This document shows positions 21,202 through 32,516 of a stretch of 64,000 nt of DNA, piece after piece. Under the pieces are notes generated by a model that had not been told where the DNA came from, searched no databases, and saw nothing but the letters and a program-made list of their open reading frames with translations. Location: contig NZ_OZ032152.1 in NCBI RefSeq assembly GCF_964026455.1, forward strand, positions 62,001-126,000, read 5' to 3'. The number at the start of each line of letters is the position of its first letter. Within the stretch, counting starts at the first letter, position 1. Made by a program: the position numbers and the translations under genes. This DNA is from Rickettsia endosymbiont of Lasioglossum villosulum (GTDB lineage: Bacteria; Pseudomonadota; Alphaproteobacteria; Rickettsiales; Rickettsiaceae).

Positions 21202-21300
21202 CGTCATTGCGAGGAGCATAGCGACGTGGCAATCTTAGGAATTTTATACTACTTCATGAGATTGCTTCGTCGAAACTTACAGCTTCTCCTCACAATGACA
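21202..21300. repeat. Family A palindromic repeat between atpA and atpG
   Basis: About 99 nt, arms cgtcattgcgaggag and ctcctcacaatgac, with inner arms gcaatctt / gagattgc. Confidence 0.85.
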
Positions 21301-21319
21301 TAAAAATATTAAAATATTT

Positions 21320-22192
21320 ATGTCAAATTTAAAACAGCTAAGAACTAGAATAAAAAGCGTTAAATCTACGCAGAAGATTACTAAGGCAATGCAATTAGTT
21401 TCAGCTTCTAAATTGACAAAAATAAAAAATCAAATAGCTCATTCAAATTTTTATGTTGAAGCTATTAGTAAAATGATGTCTACTGTATTATCCGCTGATA
21501 TTTATGACTTTCCTATAGAAGCACAAAAATTTTTCAATACAGAGACCAATAAAGCAAATTTGCTAATAGTTATGACGTCTGAGCGTGGTTTGTGCGGAAC
21601 GTTTAATTATATGATAATTAAACAAGTAAAAAGTGATATTGAAAACTTAAAAAGTAAAGGCGAAAAAATCAAGCTTATTATTATCGGGAAAAAAGGTTAT
21701 GAGGCATTAAAAAAGTCTTATGAAAGTTATATTGATAGTTATTTTGACTTGCCAAAAAACCATGATGAAAATCTAATGTTGCAAATAAAGCAAAAGATTA
21801 TGGCATTAGTAACAAGTTTAGAAGTAAGTAATTGTACTATTTATTTCAATAAATTTAAAAATGCTATGACTCAAATAATGACGAAGCAGCAAATCTTACC
21901 AATAGAGAAATATCATGATGATTCAAAGATAGAGGGAGCTAACGATATTTATGAGTATGAGGGAGAAAATCTAATTTCCAATTTGATTAATTTATATGTT
22001 AATTCACAAATAAATTATGCACTGCTACAAAATAGAGCAAGTGAAGAAGGCTCAAGAATGACTGCTATGGAAAATGCTACAAATAACGCTCATGATATAA
22101 TTAATAAATTGGTATTAAAGTTAAATAGGTCAAGACAAGCAATTATTACTACGGAATTGATAGAGATAATAGCGGGTTCCGAAGCGGTTTGA
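21320..22192 (+). CDS. atpG: ATP synthase F1 gamma subunit
   Basis: Rotor shaft of F1, 290 residues. N-terminal helix LRTRIKSVKSTQKITKAMQLVSASK and C-terminal helix ASEEGSRMTAMENATNNAHDII...RQAIITTELIEIIAG are the paired coiled coil that turns inside alpha3beta3. The middle domain has the typical TSERGLCGTFN. Normal length. ATG 21320 begins 20 nt after the repeat. Confidence 0.97.
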   Translation: MSNLKQLRTRIKSVKSTQKITKAMQLVSASKLTKIKNQIAHSNFYVEAISKMMSTVLSADIYDFPIEAQKFFNTETNKANLLIVMTSERGLCGTFNYMIIKQVKSDIENLKSKGEKIKLIIIGKKGYEALKKSYESYIDSYFDLPKNHDENLMLQIKQKIMALVTSLEVSNCTIYFNKFKNAMTQIMTKQQILPIEKYHDDSKIEGANDIYEYEGENLISNLINLYVNSQINYALLQNRASEEGSRMTAMENATNNAHDIINKLVLKLNRSRQAIITTELIEIIAGSEAV

Positions 22193-22203
22193 CTAACTGT
22201 CAC

Positions 22204-23762
<1,559 letters not shown>

Positions 23763-23769
23763 ATTGTTA

Positions 23770-23985
23770 TCCCACGTGGACCTCAAAGTATTTTCGGTGT
23801 CATCCCGTGGCGGCATTGCCAGCGTGGATCGAAAAACGCCCTAAGGTAGTCATCCCGTGGCTTGACCACGGGATCCAGAAAATAATAAAAATACTAATTT
23901 TATTAGTATTTTTAACTGGCTCTAGTTCATAAATCACGGGATGACATGGGGAGAATGATCCACGCAATAATTCCTCTACGGGATG
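23770..23985. repeat. Composite family B repeat between atpD and atpC
   Basis: A block of about 215 nt. The core is gtcatcccgtggcttgaccac followed by gggatccag, an AT-rich hairpin aatactaattttattagtatt, and a closing cacgggatgaca arm. A further half-copy (gtcatcccgtggcggcattg) lies upstream, with outer arms carrying gtggatcg / gatccacg. Confidence 0.75.
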
Positions 23986-24031
23986 ACAGGAAACAAAGTT
24001 CAGTCATAATGACGAAAAATTATATTATCAT

Positions 24032-24361
24032 ATGAGCGAAACAATTAACGTTAAAATTATTACGCCTTTAAATATCGTTTTTGAAGAGCAGGCTAAAATG
24101 GTAACGCTTCCAGGTGAAGAGGGTGAGTTTGGTGTATTGCAGGGTCATGCTCCGATGATTGTTAGCTTAAAAGCTGGATTAGTACAAGTTTACATAGATG
24201 ATATGCACAAGCCGAAAATTACTTATCTTATTGCTAATGGTGTAACTGCTGAAGTAACAGGAAGTTATATTAACATAGCTACAGAAACGGCTATTAACGT
24301 TACCGGTTTAAGTGAAGCGGAAATAGAAAATAAACTCACTGCTCTTCAAAAATCTATATAA
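24032..24361 (+). CDS. atpC: ATP synthase epsilon subunit, short form
   Basis: A 109-residue central-stalk subunit. Residues 1-85 form the N-terminal beta-sandwich ([33 protein letters not shown]). Only about 20 residues follow, so the two-helix C-terminal inhibitory domain of the usual 130-140-residue protein is largely missing. Short epsilons are known in Alphaproteobacteria, so this is probably normal here. It is separated from atpD by about 270 nt of composite repeat. Confidence 0.93.
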   Translation: MSETINVKIITPLNIVFEEQAKMVTLPGEEGEFGVLQGHAPMIVSLKAGLVQVYIDDMHKPKITYLIANGVTAEVTGSYINIATETAINVTGLSEAEIENKLTALQKSI

Positions 24362-24508
24362 ATATCTCCCACATCGGCATTAATTTGTTTTAAAAATCTA
24401 CGTTTTGGGGTAAGGTTAAGTATAAGCTGTCATCTAGCTAACTTGATCGCGGGATCTTAGAATACAGTCTGTGACACAAGACCCCGCAGGTACAAGCCAC
24501 GAGGGGCG

Positions 24509-24673
24509 TTGTTGCGTAGATCGGTTTTACCCTTTCATTGCAAGGAAATTACAAAGTAATTGACGAAGCAATCCAGTTAAAAAATGCTAATTTATAGCAT
24601 TTTTTATTATTTTCTCTGGATTGCCACGCTCATTTCATTCGCTCGCAATGACAACTCTCGATCTACGCAACAA
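24509..24673. repeat. Nested repeat: perfect 15-bp outer arms around a family A element
   Basis: The outer arms ttgttgcgtagatcg (24509-24523) and cgatctacgcaacaa (24659-24673) are exact reverse complements. They enclose a family A element (24534-24651) that itself contains an AT-rich hairpin with aatgctaatttatagcatt. The rest of the atpC-acnA spacer (24362-24508) holds only further fragments (gcgggatctt, ccacgagg) and no gene. Confidence 0.75.
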
Positions 24674-24718
24674 TGCCTCCACAGGGTGGTATCATAACGA
24701 ATATCAAACGAGGAAAAT

Positions 24719-27364
24719 ATGCAAAAGATGCATAATGCAGAATATCTTAAAGAATTATCAGTTAATAATATCTCATATAAAATTTACGACATAAATAAAG
24801 CTGCAAGCGATATCGATTTGCCTTTAAAAAAACTGCCCTATAGTTTGAGAGTATTGTTTGAGAATGTGCTACGTACCGGTTCAAAACGAAACTTACTGGT
24901 ATTCAAAGAATGGCTAAAGAATAAAAAATCTGATGCGGAAATAGATTTTATGCCGACAAGGGTTTTGATGCAGGATTTTACAGGTGTGCCGGCTATAGTT
25001 GATCTTGCTGCTATGCGTGATGCGATGAAGAAGATAGGTGGTGATCCGCTAAAAATCAATCCGCTTATCCCTGTTGATTTAGTTATAGATCACTCAGTTA
25101 GTGTTGATTCTTATGCGTCGGGTAGCTCATTTGACAAAAATGTAGCAATGGAAATGAAACGCAATATAGAGCGTTATCAGTTTCTGAAGTGGGGACAGCA
25201 AGCATTTAATAATTTCAAGGTAGTTCCGCCGGGTACTGGTATTTGCCATCAGGTAAATTTAGAGTATTTGGCAAAAGTCGTGTGGCATAGTAATGGTGTG
25301 GCTTATCCTGATAGTTTGGTTGGTACAGATAGCCATACAACCATGGTGAATGGGTTATCGGTACTTGGTTGGGGTGTTGGCGGTATAGAAGCAGAAGCCG
25401 CAATGCTTGGACAGCCGCTTACTATGATTCTGCCGGAAGTAATCGGCGTAAAGCTAACAGGTAAGTTAACAGGTACTGCTACTGCCACCGATTTAGTCTT
25501 AAAGATTACTGAAATGCTACGGAAGAAAAAAGTAGTAGGTAAGTTTGTTGAGTTTTATGGCGAAGGGCTTAGAGCTATGACAATTGCCGATCGTGCTACC
25601 ATTTCTAATATGGCACCTGAATATGGTGCTACTTGTGGTTTTTTCCCGATTGATCAGGAAACTATCAAATATTTAGAGCTGACAGGTAGAGATAAAGAGC
25701 AAATCAAATTAGTAGAAGAATATGCCAAAGCTCAAGATTTATGGTGCAATTTTGACCATGTAGCAGAATATACTGATATTTTAGAGCTGGATTTATCTGA
25801 AGTAACAAGTTCGCTAGCAGGTCCAAGACGTCCGCAAGATCGTGTAAATTTAGGTGATGTAGCAAGTGGTTTTAAGAAAGAGTTGCCGACTTTTTCTTCA
25901 AATAATATAAGTATTGATACAAAACATGCTGTAGCAAATCAGAATTACGAAATTGGTAATGGTGATGTGGTGATTGCAGCGATTACTAGCTGTACTAATA
26001 CCTCTAACCCTTCTGTGATGATTGGGGCAGCTTTGCTTGCTAAAAAAGCGATAGGGCAGGGATTAAAGGTTAAGCCTTGGGTTAAAACTTCGCTTGCTCC
26101 TGGCTCGAAAGTTGTAACAGAATATTTAAAAAGCAGCGGACTTAATCAATATTTAGATCAATTAGGATTTAATTTGGTCGGTTATGGCTGTACTACTTGC
26201 ATTGGTAATTCAGGACCTTTAAACCCAGAAATAGAAGATACAATCAACAAAAACGGCTTAGTCGTTGCTTCTGTTTTATCAGGCAATAGAAATTTCGAAG
26301 GGCGAATTAACCCGCTTACTAAAGCTAGCTATCTTGCTTCGCCTATTTTAGTTGTAGCATATGCTCTTAGCGGTAGCCTTAATACTGATCTAACAAATCA
26401 ACCATTAGGAAAAAATGATAAAGGCAGAGATGTTTATTTAAAGGATATTTGGCCAAGTAAAGAAGAGATAGATAAGGTCATTGCAAATTCTATTAATTCA
26501 TCTATGTTTGTAGAAAAATATTCCGATATATTTAGCGGAACAAAAGAATGGCAAAGCTTAGAGGTAACTAGTAGCTCTAATTATGCTTGGGATAAAAGCA
26601 GTACTTATATTAACAATCCGCCTTATTTTGAAAATATAGGCAGTAAAAATAGTATAAAAGATATTAAATCGGCACGAATTTTAGCAATTTTTGGTGATTC
26701 TATTACTACCGATCATATTTCACCTGCGGGAAGTATAAGTAAAACTAGCCCTGCTGCTAAATATTTAATGGATCATCAAATATCACCTATTGATTTTAAT
26801 TCTTACGGATCACGCAGAGGAAACCATGAAGTGATGATGCGTGGTACTTTTGCCAATATTCGCATAAAAAATGAAATGTGCAAAGGAGTAGAGGGCGGTT
26901 TTACTATAAACCAGCTAAAAAATATGCAGCAAACTATTTATGATGCAGCAATGGATTATAAAGCAAATGGTGTATCTGCGGTAATTTTTGCCGGCAAAGA
27001 ATATGGTAGTGGTTCATCAAGAGACTGGGCAGCAAAAGGTCCGCAGTTGCTTGGTGTTAAAGCTGTTATTGCTGAAAGTTTTGAGCGAATACATCGTTCA
27101 AATTTAGTCGGTATGGGAGTATTACCGCTAATTTTTACAAATAATATGACTCGTTTTGATTTAAAATTAGATGGATCAGAATCTAATGATATTATAGGTT
27201 TAAACGAACATATAAAACCTTATAATCCGGTTAAATGTATTATAAAAAAACAGAATGGCGAAACGCAAACTATTGATTTAATATTGCAAATATTTACAGA
27301 TAATGAGATAAATTATATAAAGCATGGCAGTATTATGCATTTTGTGGTAGAGAATTTAAAGTAA
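24719..27364 (+). CDS. acnA: Aconitate hydratase A
   Basis: TCA-cycle enzyme converting citrate to isocitrate through a 4Fe-4S cluster, 881 residues, of the AcnA/IRP1 class. Cluster cysteines are in [13 protein letters not shown] and [14 protein letters not shown]. The swivel domain is at the C-terminal end, with [17 protein letters not shown] and [21 protein letters not shown] lies just before ATG 24719; a second ATG 9 nt downstream is an alternative. Complete. Confidence 0.97.
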   Translation: MQKMHNAEYLKELSVNNISYKIYDINKAASDIDLPLKKLPYSLRVLFENVLRTGSKRNLLVFKEWLKNKKSDAEIDFMPTRVLMQDFTGVPAIVDLAAMRDAMKKIGGDPLKINPLIPVDLVIDHSVSVDSYASGSSFDKNVAMEMKRNIERYQFLKWGQQAFNNFKVVPPGTGICHQVNLEYLAKVVWHSNGVAYPDSLVGTDSHTTMVNGLSVLGWGVGGIEAEAAMLGQPLTMILPEVIGVKLTGKLTGTATATDLVLKITEMLRKKKVVGKFVEFYGEGLRAMTIADRATISNMAPEYGATCGFFPIDQETIKYLELTGRDKEQIKLVEEYAKAQDLWCNFDHVAEYTDILELDLSEVTSSLAGPRRPQDRVNLGDVASGFKKELPTFSSNNISIDTKHAVANQNYEIGNGDVVIAAITSCTNTSNPSVMIGAALLAKKAIGQGLKVKPWVKTSLAPGSKVVTEYLKSSGLNQYLDQLGFNLVGYGCTTCIGNSGPLNPEIEDTINKNGLVVASVLSGNRNFEGRINPLTKASYLASPILVVAYALSGSLNTDLTNQPLGKNDKGRDVYLKDIWPSKEEIDKVIANSINSSMFVEKYSDIFSGTKEWQSLEVTSSSNYAWDKSSTYINNPPYFENIGSKNSIKDIKSARILAIFGDSITTDHISPAGSISKTSPAAKYLMDHQISPIDFNSYGSRRGNHEVMMRGTFANIRIKNEMCKGVEGGFTINQLKNMQQTIYDAAMDYKANGVSAVIFAGKEYGSGSSRDWAAKGPQLLGVKAVIAESFERIHRSNLVGMGVLPLIFTNNMTRFDLKLDGSESNDIIGLNEHIKPYNPVKCIIKKQNGETQTIDLILQIFTDNEINYIKHGSIMHFVVENLK

Positions 27365-27365
27365 T

Positions 27366-28205
27366 ATGCAAAGATATTTAGACCCAACAAATGATGTAGC
27401 TTTTAAAAAGCTGTTTACGGATAAAGCAAGGTTAATCAGCTTTCTCAATAATATTATGCGGTTGCCGGAAGAGTTAAGAATTATTGACCTTGAATATATT
27501 TCAAATGAACAAGTGCCGGATTTAGGACAGAATAAAAGGAGTATTGTTGACGTTAAAGTAAAAGATAATTCTGGCAATATTTATATTGTTGAGATGCAGA
27601 ATGGTTATGCTGATGCTTTTTTAGCAAGGGTACAATTTTATGGTTGTGTAGCGTTTTCTTCACAATTAAAAAGAGGAAAAGAATATGCTGACCTTGCCCC
27701 TGTAGTTATGGTAGTAATTACTTCCGGATTTCAGGCATTACCTGAAGAAAAAGAATGTATTAGTTATCATCAAACTATTAATGTTGGTAATGGTAGGAAT
27801 CAACTTAAATGTTTATCTTATGTATTTGTGGAGCTTGATAAGTTTACAAAAGAAGCGAACGAGCTTGAGACGATAGAAGATGATTGGCTATATATGATGG
27901 CTAAATTTGATAAAGCTAAAGAGCCGCCAAAGCATACCAAGGATAAGATAGTATTGTCAGCCTATAAGACTATTGAGCAATTTAATTGGAGTGAAGCAGA
28001 ATATGACAATTATATTAAAGCGATGCTTGCTGCTCAAACAGAGGAATTAAACCAGAAAAGTAAGTTTAGAGAAGGAAAAGAAGAAGGTAAAATAGAGATA
28101 GCAAAAGAAATGTTACAAGATAATGAGCCTATAGAAAAAATCATTAAATATACTAAGCTTTCAAAAGAAGAAATAGAAAAGTTGAAATTAGAAATAGAGA
28201 AATAA
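27366..28205 (+). CDS. Rpn-family PD-(D/E)XK nuclease (transposase-like)
   Basis: A 279-residue protein of the Rpn/PDDEXK group often annotated as putative transposase. The N-terminus [16 protein letters not shown] is characteristic, and the nuclease core is visible as [21 protein letters not shown] (D, then E-x-Q) near residues 60-77. The C-terminal third is helical and charged ([15 protein letters not shown]...[11 protein letters not shown]), the common Rpn tail. It begins 1 nt after acnA stops and precedes a small membrane protein gene by 11 nt. Intact; there are no flanking inverted repeats to mark it as an insertion sequence. Confidence 0.85.
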   Translation: MQRYLDPTNDVAFKKLFTDKARLISFLNNIMRLPEELRIIDLEYISNEQVPDLGQNKRSIVDVKVKDNSGNIYIVEMQNGYADAFLARVQFYGCVAFSSQLKRGKEYADLAPVVMVVITSGFQALPEEKECISYHQTINVGNGRNQLKCLSYVFVELDKFTKEANELETIEDDWLYMMAKFDKAKEPPKHTKDKIVLSAYKTIEQFNWSEAEYDNYIKAMLAAQTEELNQKSKFREGKEEGKIEIAKEMLQDNEPIEKIIKYTKLSKEEIEKLKLEIEK

Positions 28206-28216
28206 AAGGTAAAAAT

Positions 28217-28573
28217 ATGGATAAACAACTTAAGGAATATACCGAAAGCGGTAAAAAAAATTTAATTGTAGTGTATATATTATATTTATGCGGAATAGTA
28301 GCACCGATATTGCCTTTAATAGGTGTGTTTTTTGCATATCTCAACAAGGATAAAGGCAATAATTTTGCCACTAGTCATTATATATTCTTATTCCGTACTT
28401 TCTGCCTTAGTGTTCTCGGATGGATCGTATGTTTTATATTTACGTTTATTGTTATTGGCGTAGTGTTATATTTTATTTTAGCTGTTTGGTATATATTGCG
28501 TGTTGCTATCGGCTTTAAATATATGATAGAAGATCAGGCATATCCAAATCCTATGACTTACTGGATAAAATAA
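28217..28573 (+). CDS. Small multi-helix membrane protein (DUF4870-like)
   Basis: A 118-residue protein with three hydrophobic helices (NLIVVYILYLCGIVAPILPLI, SVLGWIVCFIFTFIVIGVVL, VWYILRVAIGFKYMI). The layout of LY..G...P.IG...AY.NKD...A..HY.F..RTF resembles small DUF4870-type inner-membrane proteins. Function unknown. AAAGGTAAAAAT precedes the start; it is 11 nt from the Rpn gene and about 175 nt upstream of nuoG. Confidence 0.75.
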   Translation: MDKQLKEYTESGKKNLIVVYILYLCGIVAPILPLIGVFFAYLNKDKGNNFATSHYIFLFRTFCLSVLGWIVCFIFTFIVIGVVLYFILAVWYILRVAIGFKYMIEDQAYPNPMTYWIK

Positions 28574-28657
28574 TTGTAGCGGTATTGCAATAATTTATGA
28601 AATGAATACCTCAGTAAAATTTACTAAAAAGTGGTGATTTAAAAAATTTATAATTTC

Positions 28658-28690
28658 AAATCAAGTGAAGAACCGCTTCAAACTTGATTT
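28658..28690. other. Imperfect inverted repeat upstream of nuoG
   Basis: Arms aaatcaagt-gaag and cttc-aa-acttgattt form a 13-bp stem with a two-base bulge and a 5-nt loop. It lies between the small membrane protein and nuoG. It may be a weak terminator or part of the nuoG leader; the T-run after it is broken. Confidence 0.5.
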
Positions 28691-28705
28691 GTACAATTTT
28701 TAAAA

Positions 28706-28737
28706 CAATAAGAAATTACCTAAGTAATTTCTTATTG
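28706..28737. promoter_or_regulatory. Perfect 14-bp hairpin in nuoG leader
   Basis: caataagaaattac (28706-28719) and gtaatttcttattg (28724-28737) are exact complements around the loop ctaa. The nuoG ATG at 28750 follows 12 nt later, so the hairpin would sit at or just upstream of the ribosome-binding site on the mRNA and could limit translation. Confidence 0.6.
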
Positions 28738-28749
28738 AAGAGAATAAGA

Positions 28750-30768
28750 ATGATAAAACTTACGATAGATGGTCAAGAAATAGAAGTATCAGAAGGTACT
28801 ACGGTTTATCAAGCTTGCACAAAAGCCGGTAAAGAAATCCCACATTTTTGTTATCATGAGCGTTTAAAAATTGCTGGTAATTGCCGTATGTGCTTGGTTG
28901 AAATGGAAAAATCACCAAAGCCGATAGCTTCTTGTGCAATGCCTGTAGGCAACGGTATGGTTATTCATACTGATACGCCAATGGTGAAAAAAGCCCGTGA
29001 AGGGGTGATGGAGTTTTTGCTTGTTAATCACCCTATTGATTGTCCTATTTGTGATCAAGGCGGAGAGTGTGATCTGCAAGATCAGGCTTTTAGATATGGT
29101 AAAGGCACTAATAGATTTCACGAAAATAAACGCTCTATTAAAGATAAATATATGGGTCCGCTGATTAAAACAGCGATGACCAGATGTATACAATGTACTA
29201 GATGTATTAGATTCGCCAATGATATAGCAGGAATAGAAGAAATGGGGGCTATCCATCGTGGTGAGCATATGGAAGTTACTTCTTATTTAGACCAAACTTT
29301 GGATTCTGAAATTTCCGGCAATATGATAGATATTTGTCCTGTCGGAGCTCTTAACTCCAAACCTTATGCCTTTAAAGCTCGTAAGTGGGAGCTAAGACAT
29401 ACTGCTAGTATTGGCGTGCATGATGCAGAAGGTTTGAATATCCGCATTGATAGTAGGGGTGACGAAGTGATGCGAGTATTACCAAGAGTCAATGAGGAAA
29501 TTAACGAAGAATGGCTCTCAGATAAAAATCGTTTTAGCTATGATGGCTTAAAATATCAGCGTTTAGATCAGCCTTATATTAGAAAAAATGGTAAATTAGT
29601 CTCTGCAAGCTTCAATGAAGCTTTAAAAGCAATAGCTGATAAAATTAAATCTATTAAGCCAGAAAAAATTACTGTTTTCGCTGGGACTCTTGCTTCCGTT
29701 GAAGCAATGTTTATGCTTAAAACTTTCTTGCAAAAAATCGGTTGTAATAATTATAGCGTTAATCAGTTTAACTATAAATTAGATACTACGCAGCGAGGAA
29801 ATTACTTATTTAATACAACTATTGCAGGGCTTGAAAAAGCCGATTTATGCTTGTTAATCGGAGCAAATCCAAGGCAGATAGCACCAGTTTTAAATAGTAG
29901 AATAGGCGGAAGAGTTCGAGTAGGTTCGTTGAAAGTAGTAAGAATAGGAGAGGGGCATAACCAAACCTATAAAATTCAGGATTTAGGAAGCGATCTCAAG
30001 ATACTTGAGGAGCTAGCTTTAGATGAGCATAAATTTGCAAAAGAATTAAAAGCAGCAAAATATCCGATGATTATAGTAGGTGATGGTGTTTATGGGCGAG
30101 ATGATGGATATGCTATATTATCGCTAATCCATAAAATGGTCGATAAATATAATATCACGCGGGATGATTGGAAAGGCTTTAATATACTTCATAATCACGC
30201 ATCGATGGTTGGTGGGCTTGATATCGGTTTTAATACTGAATCTACTAAACTGGAAGAGATAGAACTTGCTTATTTGCTTGGAGCAGATGAAGTTAATTTT
30301 GATAAGCTTAAATCAGCTTTTATAGTGTATCAAGGGCATCATGGGGATATTGGTGCTACGAAAGCCGATGTTATTTTACCATCAGCTGCTTATACTGAGC
30401 AGAGTGGAATTTACGTAAATCTAGAGGGTAGACCGCAAATAGCAGAAAAAGCAGTATCACCTGTAGGGAAAGCTAAAGAAGATATAGCGATAATTAAGGA
30501 GCTGGCTGATTATTTGCAAGTGGATATTAGGGCAAGTAATTTACAGGAAGTACGAACAAAGCTTGCTGAAGAATATCCCGTATTTGCTGATATCGGTAAA
30601 ATTATAGAGAATAAGTTTGCTAAATTTAGTTCTAAAGATAAATTATCAAAAGAGCCTATAACTTCTAGACCTATTAATTATTACATGACTGACGTTATTA
30701 GTAAGAATTCTGTAACCATGGCAAGATGCGTAAAGGCTAAGCAGAAAAGGGATGAGGAGGCAGCGTGA
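28750..30768 (+). CDS. nuoG: NADH-quinone oxidoreductase subunit G
   Basis: Complex I iron-sulfur subunit, 672 residues. ATG 28750 (MIKLTIDGQEIEV) is chosen over a TTG 66 nt upstream because the ferredoxin fold normally starts here. Cluster ligands: CYHERLKIAGNCRMC for the 2Fe-2S; CPICDQGGECDLQDQ for a His/Cys site; then CIQCTRCIRF and ICPVGAL for 4Fe-4S. The rest is a molybdopterin-oxidoreductase-like domain without cofactor. It heads nuoG-nuoH-(R-M)-nuoI; nuoA-F are not in the window. Confidence 0.96.
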   Translation: MIKLTIDGQEIEVSEGTTVYQACTKAGKEIPHFCYHERLKIAGNCRMCLVEMEKSPKPIASCAMPVGNGMVIHTDTPMVKKAREGVMEFLLVNHPIDCPICDQGGECDLQDQAFRYGKGTNRFHENKRSIKDKYMGPLIKTAMTRCIQCTRCIRFANDIAGIEEMGAIHRGEHMEVTSYLDQTLDSEISGNMIDICPVGALNSKPYAFKARKWELRHTASIGVHDAEGLNIRIDSRGDEVMRVLPRVNEEINEEWLSDKNRFSYDGLKYQRLDQPYIRKNGKLVSASFNEALKAIADKIKSIKPEKITVFAGTLASVEAMFMLKTFLQKIGCNNYSVNQFNYKLDTTQRGNYLFNTTIAGLEKADLCLLIGANPRQIAPVLNSRIGGRVRVGSLKVVRIGEGHNQTYKIQDLGSDLKILEELALDEHKFAKELKAAKYPMIIVGDGVYGRDDGYAILSLIHKMVDKYNITRDDWKGFNILHNHASMVGGLDIGFNTESTKLEEIELAYLLGADEVNFDKLKSAFIVYQGHHGDIGATKADVILPSAAYTEQSGIYVNLEGRPQIAEKAVSPVGKAKEDIAIIKELADYLQVDIRASNLQEVRTKLAEEYPVFADIGKIIENKFAKFSSKDKLSKEPITSRPINYYMTDVISKNSVTMARCVKAKQKRDEEAA

Positions 30769-30778
30769 AGACTTGAAC

Positions 30779-30876
30779 CGTCATTGCGAACGAGCGAAGC
30801 GAGTGTGGCAATCTCAGGAATATATACTACCTCATAAGATTGCCGCGTCGTTGCTACGCATCTCCTCGCAATGACG
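30779..30876. repeat. Family A palindromic repeat between nuoG and nuoH
   Basis: About 98 nt with arms cgtcattgcgaacgag and ctcctcgcaatgacg and inner arms caatctcagga / cataagattg. Confidence 0.85.
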
Positions 30877-30900
30877 ATTGTATGACAATTAAATAACATT

Positions 30901-31920
30901 ATGACAGAACTCTTTTTTGAATATATTTTTCCGTTAATTATAATCGCTTTAAAGGTGGTGGCGATTACTATACCATTAATATTATGCGTTGCGTATTTAA
31001 CATATGCTGAGCGTCGTGTAATCGGGCTTATGCAGCTTAGAAAGGGTCCTAATGTTGTTGGACCATTTGGGCTTTTGCAGCCTATAGCAGATGCGGTAAA
31101 GCTATTATTTAAAGAGCCGATCATTCCGACTAACGCCGATAAAATATTATTTGTCCTAGCACCGATGATAACCTTTATATTAAGCTTAATCGGTTGGGCA
31201 GTTATACCTTTTGCAAAAGGCGTAGTTCTTGCCGATATTAATGTCGGAGTCTTATATATTCTTGCTATTTCTTCCTTAAGTGTTTACGGCATTATTATTG
31301 CCGGCTGGGCTAGCAACTCAAAATATGCATTTCTTGGAGCTATACGCTCATCGGCACAAATGATTTCTTATGAAGTATCGATGGGGCTTGTTATTATTAC
31401 TGTGCTACTTGCTACCGGTACTCTGAACTTAAGCCAAATTATTGAAGCACAGAGAACTATGCCGTGGTGGATTGATTTAATGCTAATGCCGATGGGGGTG
31501 GTATTTTTTATCTCAGTACTTGCTGAAACAAACAGATTGCCTTTTGATTTACCGGAAGCAGAATCAGAGCTAGTTGCCGGTTATAATGTCGAATATTCCT
31601 CTATGGGTTTTGCTTTATTTTTCCTAGGTGAGTATGCTAATATGATATTAGTTAGTGCAATGACTACCACTTTCTTTTTAGGGGGGTATTTACCGCCATT
31701 TAATATATCATGGTTAGATTGTGTCCCAGGTTTCTTTTGGTTTGTTTTTAAAGTTGGATTTTTGCTATTTTGCTTTTTATGGATTAGGGCAACGCTGCCA
31801 CGATATCGTTATGATCAGTTAATGCGTTTAGGCTGGAAAGTATTTCTACCGCTAACTTTATTTTGGGTAGTGCTGGTGTCGAGTGTATTAATTTATACTG
31901 ATAATTTGCCGGGTATTTAA
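30901..31920 (+). CDS. nuoH: NADH-quinone oxidoreductase subunit H
   Basis: Membrane subunit of complex I at the quinone site, 339 residues and eight helices. Signatures: [21 protein letters not shown] near residue 37 and [25 protein letters not shown] near residue 202. C-terminal [18 protein letters not shown] is also typical. In most bacteria nuoI follows directly; here two restriction-modification genes intervene, beginning 5 nt after the nuoH stop. Confidence 0.97.
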   Translation: MTELFFEYIFPLIIIALKVVAITIPLILCVAYLTYAERRVIGLMQLRKGPNVVGPFGLLQPIADAVKLLFKEPIIPTNADKILFVLAPMITFILSLIGWAVIPFAKGVVLADINVGVLYILAISSLSVYGIIIAGWASNSKYAFLGAIRSSAQMISYEVSMGLVIITVLLATGTLNLSQIIEAQRTMPWWIDLMLMPMGVVFFISVLAETNRLPFDLPEAESELVAGYNVEYSSMGFALFFLGEYANMILVSAMTTTFFLGGYLPPFNISWLDCVPGFFWFVFKVGFLLFCFLWIRATLPRYRYDQLMRLGWKVFLPLTLFWVVLVSSVLIYTDNLPGI

Positions 31921-31925
31921 CAGTT

Positions 31926-32513
31926 ATGGGTAAAGAACTTTTTCCTGATTTTATCAAAGAACATTATGAAATTCATGAGTGGAAACATGCTATTGCTATT
32001 TTAAAAAATGATTTTGTTGATGAGTGGAGTGATATAATACAGGTACTAAAAGACTTTCGTTTTAAGAAAAGCTGGATTACTGTAGGAGGAGGTGAAAAAT
32101 CTGAAATATCGAAATCAATAGATAAATCTTTTGCAGAATTAGGTTGGAAAGAAAAAATGTTTTCAACCAAAGTTATAGTAGATGAAAATTCTTTAGACTC
32201 TCCGACCCATAAAGTTGATTGTTATAAAAATAGAATAGCATTAGAAATTGAATGGAATAATAAAGATCCTTTTTTTGATAGAGATCTAAATAATTTTAGA
32301 CTTTTATTTGATTTGCGTGCAATAAGTATAGGAATTATAATAACTAGATGTACAGAGTTACAAAAAATATTTAATTCTATCGGTAAAAGTAGCTCATATG
32401 GTGCTTCTACTACCCATATATCTAAATTACTTCCAAGAATTGAAGGTGGCGGTGGGGGAGGTTGTCCAATTTTAGTTTTTGGTATTACTAACAAATTATA
32501 CATAGAGGATTAA
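31926..32513 (+). CDS. BglII/BstYI-family type II restriction endonuclease
   Basis: A 195-residue protein resembling the BglII/BstYI endonuclease family. The likely catalytic core is D98 in KVDCYKNR, with E107 and E109 in IALEIEWNNKDPFFDRDL, equivalent to the D...ExE/ExQ metal site of that family. A glycine run (GGGGGG, residues 174-179) is near the C-terminus. Family members cut sequences containing GATC, but the exact site here cannot be read from the sequence. It starts 5 nt after nuoH and ends 3 nt before the GTG of an adenine methyltransferase, so both are likely read on the nuo transcript. Intact, no stop or shift. Function is inferred from the motif and the neighbour. Confidence 0.8.
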   Translation: MGKELFPDFIKEHYEIHEWKHAIAILKNDFVDEWSDIIQVLKDFRFKKSWITVGGGEKSEISKSIDKSFAELGWKEKMFSTKVIVDENSLDSPTHKVDCYKNRIALEIEWNNKDPFFDRDLNNFRLLFDLRAISIGIIITRCTELQKIFNSIGKSSSYGASTTHISKLLPRIEGGGGGGCPILVFGITNKLYIED

Positions 32514-32516
32514 GTC

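Noticed and set aside
27366-28205. Rpn gene as an insertion sequence
   Set aside because: No terminal inverted repeats or target duplication next to it, and it belongs to the PD-(D/E)XK Rpn group rather than a DDE transposase.
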